The notes below the pieces were generated by a model. The model was not told where the DNA came from, ran no database searches, and worked only from the letters and a program-made list of their open reading frames with translations. A stretch of 64,000 nt of DNA. Origin: Malachius bipustulatus (lineage: Eukaryota; Arthropoda; Insecta; Coleoptera; Melyridae). Shown here one piece after another: positions 56,941 through 64,000 of this stretch. Numbering within the stretch: the first letter of the stretch is position 1; every line of letters begins with the position of its first letter. The position numbers and the translations under genes are program-made. The stretch is taken from assembly GCA_910589415.1 (NCBI GenBank), contig OU342637.1:23845162-23909161 (forward strand), written 5' to 3'.

Positions 56941-56941
56941 A
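56924..56941 (-). other. Primer-binding site (tRNA-Ser type)
   Basis: TGGCGCAGTCAGTAGGAT on the minus strand at the end of the 5' LTR; the first T is the last LTR base. TGG plus C plus GCAGTC fits the 3' acceptor of an insect tRNA-Ser starting GCAGTC, as in the 17.6 and 297 group of errantiviruses. Confidence 0.8.
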
Positions 56942-57216
56942 ATTTTATTTCGGACGTTTTTGGGAATGTTTTTAAAAACGATTAAAAACAATTAAAGACA
57001 CAAGTTACTTTAAGCGAGTTTAATTCTAAACTGAAACTAAAACATTACATTTTCTCATCATTCCATGATGAGTTGATTCATGGGTAAATATAGAATACGC
57101 TGATTCCATGGAAACTGCTGCTCGAGTCTTGAGACAATCCAAGAAATCTAGCTTTACATAATAAAGTATAAAGTATCTTAATATTATACAGGGTGATTGA
57201 TCATAGATTCGTAACT
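56941..57216 (-). repeat. 5' LTR of the errantivirus, 276 bp
   Basis: By eye identical to the 3' LTR. The minus strand reads AGTTACGAATCTATGATCAA at its start and ends AATAAAATT. It contains the promoter; no consensus TATA box stands out. Confidence 0.95.
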
Positions 57217-57463
57217 CATATCAATGATATATAACCTCTCTTAAATCATTGTTATTATCTACCACGTCTCTCCGCTCACGTCACTTATTTTTAGTTTATA
57301 CGGAGTCTAATAATAAATAATAATAATATTGTCGGTAGAATTCAATGATTTTACAGTATATAATAGTAATAATAAAAAGTCATTGGTAGAATTGAAAATA
57401 ATATGTACCTACCTAGGTAGGTAGCCTGAAAAAATAAACTTTAGTTAGGTACCTATCATTATA

Positions 57464-57673
57464 ATGGATTGTAATTTCTCTGAATGTGAAACAGAAAATA
57501 CACCACCTGAAGTCAGAAAACAAGCAGGTTTGTGTTCTTTGAATTTGCTACCTGTAGTTTCGAGAGAAAAATACGAATCTGCTTATAAACATTTCATAAA
57601 TTGGAGAAAAGGTCATAAAAGCAGAGCATTGTCAGAAAAAATAATTTATGTGTTAAATTTGTTAAATAATTAA
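57464..57673 (+). pseudogene. Tyrosine-recombinase N-terminal fragment, right arm (YR copy 3)
   Basis: A 69-codon frame from ATG 57464. After a variable acidic start it reads RKQAGLCSLNLLPVVSREKY, then ESAYKHFINWRKGHKSRALS and EKIIYVLNLLNN. It is the inverted partner of the left-arm copy. The L-P-x-x-S-x-x-x-Y-x-x-x-Y-x-x-F-x-x-W spacing resembles the N-terminal helical domain of tyrosine-recombinase-like proteins in arthropod transposons. No catalytic domain follows; instead 42 bp later the 100-bp hairpin begins. Confidence 0.5.
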
Positions 57674-57715
57674 TCTGTTAAATTGTGGTCGTAGGAAAAG
57701 TACTGTGTGAAGCAC

Positions 57716-57815
57716 GTGCGGAAAAGAAATTTCACACTCGTGTGAATTGTGACACTCGACTTCGTCTCGTGTCACAATTGTTTCACACTCGTGAGAAATT
57801 TTCTCTTTTCCGCAC
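57716..57815. repeat. 100-bp hairpin, right arm
   Basis: The outer stem is GTGCGGAAAAGA / TCTTTTCCGCAC with nested CACACTCGTG units. The inner stem is TTGTGACACTCGA / TCTCGTGTCACAA around CTTCG. The central CACTCG (57753) and CTCGTG (57766) are 7 bp apart. GTGGTCGTAGGAAAAG lies just before it. Confidence 0.85.
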
Positions 57816-57834
57816 TTGTTTCACAATATACTAT

Positions 57835-59580
57835 TTTTGCCTGGCAGACCACGCACATTTTATATCGCGTGAATCAGCGTAAAATGAACACAATAATCAT
57901 CATGGTGATTGAAGTTTTTCAGAACGGTTTTTATTTGTATCCAGAATTATTCTGTTCTGCTCTTTTCATTCCTATTCTAACAATTTTTTAAAACAATGTT
58001 TGGATAAATAAGCTTTTAGTGGAATTAGTAATCTGATTCTAAAATATTTAATAACTTTGTTAATTTTAAGATTCTTTTTCAGGAATTTTACATTGTATTT
58101 ATCATTTTTGATTTTCTATTACATTCCCATTTGAATAATCCTTTAGGATATACAACCTCTTAATTAGCCTTCTTGTAGAAGATGTAGACGGAAAAAATTC
58201 TTTTATAATTAGAAATTTTCGCAGCTAAAGCCTGCACCTTTTAAATTTCAAAACTCCCTCGAGGTCTTTTAATGGAAACAGATCGAAAAAATATTCTAAA
58301 AAGTCCTGAAATAATTTAAAAAAGATTGTGAAACGGAGATTTATTGAATAATGCGAGCAGTCCGTTGTTTTCTTATTTATAAGAGTTTTTATGAATCAGC
58401 TTTTAATTTATTTATATCATGATGTTAGAGTAACTAGAGTTCTTTTCGTTCTCTTTCTAACTCCGCTCACACTACTTTTCATCAAATTTTATCTTAGCCA
58501 TGTCAGGATGTTATTACCTTTATGTAATATTTGATTACTTGATGAATATAAGGGTTAAAATTTTAATAGGTAAATAAAAAGAACCAGGAATTTACTAATA
58601 ACACTACTTATAATAATGATATTATGCGTTATGAATACTATTATGTCACAGTTGATTTGGAGAAAATTGAGACGAATATTTGCATTATAATACAACAAAA
58701 ACGTGGGATTTTCAAGTCTCACCTAGGTCGAGACTTAGCAACGGATGAACAGAAGGAGACGGTAGATTAGAACTACTTAAAGTTTCATGGAAAAGATGAA
58801 GGAGTCCTGAAATACGACGCTTTTAATGGCGCAGCCAGTATACAGGACCGGGCTCTCTTTAGCGTCGAAATTAGTGAGGAGCACCACCGCTGCATAAACG
58901 CGTCGCTCTCTCTAATGATCTTGCTGTAAACATCTGAATAATAGATAATTCTCAGATAATCAGGCTTGCCACTTTAAAACTAATTATGGACGCCCAAATT
59001 AGTAGACCCGGTAAGCTTCGGATAAACACTGCTATTATAATTGAGTAAACGTCACTAGTTTATGCATTATGGTAATAATAGGTCTGCGCATAGCAGCAAG
59101 AGAGAAAATGGTGGTGCTTTCTAGTTAAAGACGTAAATAGGGGGGCTTAGTTATGTTAATTATTCCCAGCGAGGCATTATTCCAGGTTATGAAATAATAC
59201 TATAATAATTGCAAGAAAGTACTATCACGCTTTTATTCTAAAATGAAATTATACTGCTCACTTTAGTCTTTTATTTATATAAATTTAGAGAGCTTATTTC
59301 ACTACTTCAACGCTATGTAATATAGTTATTTATGTTTCAATTACCCATTACACCACTGCAAAACAACTAGGGCGTTGTAGCGGGCGTTTTTTTCAATAAT
59401 TCCCTCCATAAGGCTTCGGATAATAATTATGACAAATGCACAACAAGCAGCTAACCTAGCAACGTAAAAGTTACTAGATATCCTAGAATCCCTAGCTATT
59501 CAATAATCATGCAAGAAAGAATTTAATTTAGTTTTATTTTCTTGATGTAATTGAAAAATAAAGTCTTGTATGCCACCAGT
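57835..59580. other. AT-rich DNA, no gene seen
   Basis: No gene recognised. Positions 58820-58925 are less AT-rich but carry no motif. Confidence 0.4.
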
Positions 59581-59695
59581 GGCGTTACTGAATGATAATT
59601 TCAGATTGCTCTACATCCTTCCCTCGGGCCGAAGGCCCCCTCGGGCCGAAGGCCCTCGAGCTGAATCACGTCGACCTTCGGGCATTATCATCCCA
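59581..59695. repeat. GC-rich hairpin element with duplicated CCCTCGGGCCGAAGGC
   Basis: CCCTCGGGCCGAAGGCC occurs twice in tandem (from 59621 and 59638), each copy nearly self-complementary. It is flanked by AATGATAAT and ATTATCAT. It is a strong local hairpin in AT-rich surroundings, of a style like the recombinase-linked hairpins but without the same core. Confidence 0.6.
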
Positions 59696-60084
59696 GGAAT
59701 GTCTTTGGTATATAAATAACTATTTAATAAAAGTTTAATTAAAATTAATAAGCTATACTATATATTTTCATTTAGAGAGCTTGTTTCATTCTTTGGACGT
59801 TATTTAATATATTTATTTAAATTAGCGGGCTAACTTAGCGTACCTTATACGCCGCAGGACAACTCGTGAATGCAATTATTAACGAAATGAAAAGATGGTG
59901 TAGACTTACTGGAAATATGACGAAACACCGGTTTTTGTCGCCAAAAAGTAGCAACGTTTTATTATTCAGGAACTGAAGAAAGTGACGCTAGAAATGACGT
60001 ATAGGAATCATTGTAAGAGACTCACTAAGGAATATAATAATAATTTCATACCATACTCCGATAGACTAATGTTGCTGCAGATAG

Positions 60085-60282
60085 CCTGTAGATTAGATTA
60101 GATTTCTTTTGAGTGGGCCATTGTGACCACTCCAATGCGACCATAGGTCTATTGTGGCTCACATCTATAGTCGTCCTACATTAACCCCATCAGGTCAGCT
60201 CCTCTAAGGAAGCTGACAATCTTGACTGTTGCCAACACACCATGGATGTTCTAGGAGTGGAGTGGATTTGATCACAAACCCC
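60085..60282 (-). repeat. LINE 3' tail, copy C (inverted)
   Basis: The reverse complement aligns with 13170-13352 and 45930-46122: TCAGCTTCCTTAGAGGAGCT, GACCTGATGGGGTTAATGTA and ACAATGGCCCACTCA, ending in AAATCTAATCTAATC. It is a 5'-truncated 3' UTR only. Confidence 0.7.
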
Positions 60283-60450
60283 TAGCGAGCAATTTTAGGT
60301 TTAAGGGAAAATTGGTCAAACCAAAAGACATCACAAAAACCAAAACATAATATAGAGGCATTAAGTAACACTAAAGAAAGTGAAAAACATAAAGATGGCT
60401 TACACAATAGGTGTACAGACGACATATTTTGAGGGGGAGAACATAGAATA

Positions 60451-61192
60451 TAAAGCCTTGTCCACACCGAAGCAACACATAGGAACATTCTGTTTATGTT
60501 GCTTGTTCCTGGAACTTGTTTCTGAATGTTGCCAAAAGTTTATTTAAGTTCCTCATTGTTTATGGTTGCAGCAACAAAAGTTCCTATAAGTTGCTTGTTT
60601 CCATATTTAGCGGCAAAGATCAAAGAAAATATAGAAACATTGGTAAACATTTTTTGTTTCTCAACGGTATTTTTATCAGTGTGGACACATTGTTGCTTGT
60701 TCCCAAAGCTCGAAACTTGCGTCGTGAAACCGTCGGGTAGTTGCCGAAAACATCAGCTAATACCTTGACTTCGTTCAGTATATTATAATAATAAAAAAAA
60801 CATTAATTAATAATAAAAATAATGCCGTTTAAATGGACGACAGAAAATATAATGTGACGTATGATTTCATGTGTCTTTCTGTCTAAAAGACTTCGTCTAG
60901 TCCAACATTTACGGACTCGTTTTTTGTGTTTTTGTAAAATAATTACAATTGCAGCTGCTGCTGCCTGTAAATCTTCTTCGTCGTACCACATTGTTTAGAA
61001 ACATACACTGCACTGGTGTAGACACAACGTTTCCTGTTGCGGCAACACAACGAAACATTCACAAAACTGAATTACCTTGGTGTGGACAGAATGTTTACGG
61101 AACTTTTGCTGTTGTTTCTGTTTCCATAAACAGGTTGCGGCAACCAGCAACAAAATGTTCCTCTGTGTTTCTTTGGTGTGGACAAAGCTTTA
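60451..61192. mobile_element. PIF/Harbinger-like element, about 742 bp, deleted
   Basis: Terminal repeats are TAAAGCCTTGTCCACACCGA and, inverted, TAAAGCTTTGTCCACACCAA, followed by matching AACACATAGGAACATT / AACACAGAGGAACATT blocks. Many AACATT-GTTGCTTGTTCC units fill both arms. A transposase N-terminal fragment lies inside on the minus strand. Target duplication not resolved. Confidence 0.65.
60803..60991 (-). pseudogene. Harbinger-type transposase N-terminal fragment
   Basis: The ATG at 60991 opens MWYDEEDLQAAAAAIVIILQ, then KHKKRVRKCWTRRSLLDR. The acidic start, Ala/Ile helix, basic run and W-x-x-x-x-L-x-x-R pattern match the leader of PIF/Harbinger (DDE_Tnp_4-type) transposases in insects. 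The frame then runs into unrelated sequence and stops at 60803; the DDE domain is missing. Confidence 0.5.
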
Positions 61193-61261
61193 CACTGGAA
61201 CAATGTTAAGACAGGCATTCAGAAGGCAACTTAGATGACTATTGGATATGAGAAAGGTACA

Positions 61262-61509
61262 GTCTTTGGCAGAAACTACTTCATGGTGAATTTTAATGGT
61301 TCCTGTTACTACGTAGTAATGCACGAATGAACTCGATTATTTCTGCAGGTAACAAAAACATAACTGCCACCACTAAATTATTCTAACTAGTCCCATAACT
61401 GTTAGTACACAGTTCAGGTTCCCAGAATATGAAGGCGACTATCGAGCTACTTTGAAGTAATTTAGAGACGAATTTTGGTAACATTAATCAGTCGTTGTTA
61501 CCGCAATTT
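61262..61509 (+). repeat. Direct repeat, first copy, 248 bp
   Basis: From GTCTTTGGCAGAAACTACTT to GTTGTTACCGCAATTT. Nearly identical to 61995-62245, 733 bp downstream; the visible difference is GTTAGTAC against GTTATAGTAC. It includes the end of a LINE ORF2 (SLAETTSW and stop) and its 3' UTR. Confidence 0.85.
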
Positions 61510-62023
61510 CCAACACACTGTCTCCCATAATATTCTGCTCTCTGCATATTATGGACATTTTTATAGTCACGTAGCCTATGGCATCGCCGTCTGGGGCAGC
61601 ACTGAGAAGTCCCTCAGTAAAGTCTTCCTTCTTCAGAAGAGGGCTCTCAGGATCCTGGCAGACTTATCCATCCGCGAGTCTTGCAGGGGACAATTCAGAC
61701 GACTTGGTCTACTAACATTGCCCGCCCTGTATGTTTTCTCCCTCCTCAAACTTATTTACAAAAATCAGGCTAAGCTTGATCCTTTCCGATTCTCACACAA
61801 CTATCATACTCGATTCAATCTATTTAAACTACCAACCCACCACCTCTCGTCCTCTGAAAAGACGTTTACATACGCGTCTATAAAATACCTAAACCATTTC
61901 CGACTTGACCCTTCAACCGTCAGATTCTCTCAGTTCAAGTTATATCTGCGGAAACATCTCACAGAGCTTGAACCATACACTACCATGGACATACTGTCTT
62001 TGGCAGAAACTACTTCATGGTGA
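61510..62023 (+). pseudogene. LINE reverse-transcriptase C-terminal fragment
   Basis: An open frame (continuous from 61475) with SAYYGHFYSHVAYGIAVWGS, then FLLQKRALRILADL and RRLGLLTLPALYVFSLLKLI, ending LSLAETTSW and TGA at 62023. This is the region after the YADD palm in many LINEs (A-Y-x-x-F-x-S-x-x-x-YG-I-x-x-WG, LQK-x-A-x-R). The catalytic part is absent, so it is 5'-truncated. The frame has no internal stop, so the copy is young. Its 3' UTR equals the repeat just upstream. Confidence 0.75.
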
Positions 62024-62245
62024 ATTTTAATGGTTCCTGTTACTACGTAGTAATGCACGAATGAACTCGATTATTTCTGCAGGTAACAAAAACATAACTG
62101 CCACCACTAAATTATTCTAACTAGTCCCATAACTGTTATAGTACACAGTTCAGGTTCCCAGAATATGAAGGCGACTATCGAGCTACTTTGAAGTAATTTA
62201 GAGACGAATTTTGGTAACATTAATCAGTCGTTGTTACCGCAATTT
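61995..62245 (+). repeat. Direct repeat, second copy, 251 bp
   Basis: The end of the LINE frame and its 3' UTR, matching 61262-61509. With it the layout is 3' UTR, truncated LINE, 3' UTR, that is, a head-to-tail pair of truncated copies. Confidence 0.85.
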
Positions 62246-62442
62246 GGCCCCTTTTTTCCACCTTTGAGTTCCGAACATTTTTTACTTATTTTACTAGTAA
62301 CTACGATGTCTCCAACATCTGTGAGACTACTTTAGGGAGTTATAATAACGATAACTAGATTATCATTTCAGGTTGGAATTACGTTGTCGCAACTTGTGTA
62401 AAATAAAGTTATTTTTACTGAAAAGTCGTAGATTAAGTGGCG

Positions 62443-62498
62443 GTTACATATTGATAATTATCAATATGTAACTGAGATCAAGTTCCGATCTCAGTTAC
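62443..62498. repeat. Two overlapping perfect hairpins
   Basis: A 30-bp perfect palindrome, GTTACATATTGATAA / TTATCAATATGTAAC (62443-62472), overlaps by five bases a second hairpin, GTAACTGAGATC / GATCTCAGTTAC (62468-62498, 7-bp loop). GTAAC is shared, so the stems exclude each other. Confidence 0.8.
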
Positions 62499-62566
62499 CT
62501 ACTGTTACTTTAGTGCTAGTTGGAACCTCTAAAAACTCCCACATAGACATTAGAGAAATGATGGAA

Positions 62567-62992
62567 GAATGTAAATGTAAGGACAAAACATTGTGTTTAA
62601 TGTTATTTTGTACTTTCTACTAATGGAATTTTATATAAAAATTTAGGCGACTAAGCTTAATGGTAATTTAATGATACTAATTATTATGTTCGTCACTATT
62701 TTTACTTACAGAATACAATACACTTACTCCATGCGCGTGTACCAGATAGGAAAAACAGAAAAAAATTAAAGTACATAATATCATAGAACACATCTTTCGT
62801 CCTTACCTCAAGCGCCTAATTTTTGACGCAACCAGAACAAGGACGAAACATTGTGTTTGATGTTATTGTGTACTTTTTAGTGAAGTTATATTTTTTGGTA
62901 TACACGCATCAATTAATTATTTGTTTTGCAGTAAAAATAGTAATAAACATAATTTGTATCAATAAAATGACATTAAGCTTAGTAGCCTGATT
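62567..62992. repeat. Inverted-repeat MITE with internal repeats
   Basis: The left arm TTAGGCGACTAAGCTTAATG (62644) faces CATTAAGCTTAGTAGCCTGA (62971-62990). Inside and beside it, GGACGAAACATTGTGTTTGA (62830) occurs also as GGACAAAACATTGTGTTTAA (62581) and, inverted, at 62765-62805. No gene. Confidence 0.6.
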
Positions 62993-64000
62993 GCATCAAA
63001 GACTGAAACTAAAGATAAGAAAAAATATTACCCATAAAATATTCACATAAAACCAAGTTAGATTTTATGGACTATTGATTATATTATTTGGGGGAATATT
63101 TTTAGTTTTATCAGACGTTACATAATACCCGATAATAAATCCTTTGGAATATTCAAAGAGAGCAACATGAAGTATTTTGCCCCGCTCGATATTGAGGGTG
63201 ATATACAAGGAAAACAGAAATATTATTCATGGGGCGCACCTGAAGTTAATAAAATTCACATTTTCGTATACCTACACGGTGATAAAAATTCAAGGTGGGG
63301 GGAAATATAGCAGAGGTAGCAATAATTGTTCCTAATTTACCATGAGACTGTCGCTTGCACTTTTGGGTTTCGTGGAAAATTAAATTTATACGTGTGGTAA
63401 AAATATCGTAAAATTATTCAGAATACGGGAATAAAGTGCACGAAGCCTAGCGAATTTAACAAGCTATGCGTGATCATATCGCATTAAATCCAGAGAGGAA
63501 ATACCATCATGTCCCGAATAAAATTTGATTTATTTTAATATTCAAGTACAACTGTTGTCATTTTCGGGAAAGGGAAAGCTTTGATATTCAATTTATAGGA
63601 CACATAAATTTAAGTACCTCAACTATGTTTAGGCTTGGATTTAAAACGGCATCAAAATGAGTTTCCATTACTTTATTCAAATAGTTTTCACAATTTTATA
63701 GCTCCAGAGGAACGGACTTTATTTATTTGGATTTATTCACATAAACAATTTTATTTATTTATTTTTATTTATTGACTTACATCCACCCAAGAGCAAAAGC
63801 CACGTAAAGGCTAGGAATACCCGCTGCTTTTCATAAAATCTCGCAATTATTCAAATAAACGATTGAATACCATACCACCAAACAAAGCCAAAGTACACAA
63901 TACATACAGTCAAAATAAAACTAAGTGGGAATACATTAAACAGAATGAAGTACGAGACTTGTTGACACGCGGCAGCAAATCCAGACTCAGACTGAGCCTT
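62993..64000. other. AT-rich DNA, no gene seen
   Basis: A TTTA-rich microsatellite lies at 63720-63776. No gene or element end recognised before the window ends. Confidence 0.45.

Larger units (their letters stand above)
49176..57216 (-). mobile_element. Errantivirus (Gypsy-type endogenous retrovirus), 8041 bp, apparently intact
   Basis: Two 276-bp LTRs that I read as identical bound gag, pol and env on the minus strand. The 4-bp duplication CATA (49172-49175 and 57217-57220) flanks it. The LTR reads AGTTAC...AAATAAAATT, with the AGTTA start and AATT end usual for insect errantiviruses. All three genes are open with catalytic and cleavage motifs in place. Identical LTRs and a perfect duplication point to a recent insertion. 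The insertion lies inside the right arm of a foldback element. Confidence 0.95.
47855..57834. mobile_element. Foldback element with recombinase fragments, split by an errantivirus
   Basis: Without the 8041-bp insertion and one CATA copy, the sequence is a palindrome of about 1.93 kb. The left arm is 47855-48712, the centre 48713-48888 and the right arm 48889-49175 joined to 57221-57834. Matching blocks run from ATAGTATATTGTG outermost, through the hairpin, the recombinase fragment and GACGTGGTAGAT, to GATGGGCGGTAACTGAGAAC innermost. The right arm has about 36 extra bases near 57221. The right arm's start tract is close to the insertion point. It is most simply a non-autonomous transposon; superfamily unproven. 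Confidence 0.75.

Noticed and set aside
57835..60084. Further recombinase gene downstream of the right arm
   Set aside because: Checked for the catalytic R-H-R-Y region in all frames by eye and found nothing similar.
61262..62245. LTR retrotransposon with 250-bp LTRs
   Set aside because: The repeats contain the end of a LINE ORF2 and its 3' UTR, lack TG...CA ends and show no primer site; a tandem LINE pair explains them better.

Overview
This is an AT-rich stretch of animal nuclear DNA, almost certainly from an insect. The evidence is an intact errantivirus-type retroelement with gag, pol and env, insect-type non-LTR retrotransposons, piggyBac, hAT, PIF/Harbinger-like and P-like DNA transposons, GT-AG introns, and a frequent GTAGGTAGGTACC-type motif. 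A hemipteroid insect would fit, but nothing here proves it. Genes are sparse and mobile DNA is dense. No rRNA, tRNA or CRISPR array is visible.

Layout. 1-9.1 kb holds DNA-transposon derivatives: a 1040-bp P-like element with THAP remnants, several foldback elements, a tyrosine-recombinase fragment beside a hairpin, a decayed reverse-transcriptase fragment, and a hAT derivative with a perfect 8-bp duplication. 9.1-12.6 kb is a frameshifted CR1/Jockey-type LINE. 14.0-15.7 kb (minus strand) is the only convincing complete cellular gene, a two-exon leucine-rich-repeat protein of 479 aa. 16-25 kb is mostly inverted-repeat elements and AT-rich DNA. 25.28-26.29 kb is an internally deleted LINE with both ends kept and a perfect 13-bp target duplication. 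Near 29.7-29.95 kb a TATA box and a signal-peptide-coding exon suggest the start of a secreted-protein gene whose later exons were not found. 32-46 kb has LINE debris, an 880-bp solo LTR and an element packed with TGACGTCA sites. 46.8-47.6 kb is a piggyBac derivative.

47.86-57.83 kb is the most striking part. A palindromic foldback element of about 1.9 kb, whose two arms each carry the N-terminus of a tyrosine-recombinase-like protein and a 100-bp hairpin, has been split by an 8041-bp errantivirus. The errantivirus has LTRs that read as identical, a CATA duplication, a tRNA-Ser-type primer site, a polypurine tract, and open gag, pol and env frames. It is therefore a young insertion in an older one. 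57.8-64 kb has a LINE tail, a Harbinger-like derivative, a tandem LINE duplication and more palindromes.

Apart from the LRR gene and the putative secreted-protein exon there is no cellular pathway to reconstruct. The window is a record of elements mobilised in trans. Coordinates of inverted repeats were read by eye and may be off by a few bases.
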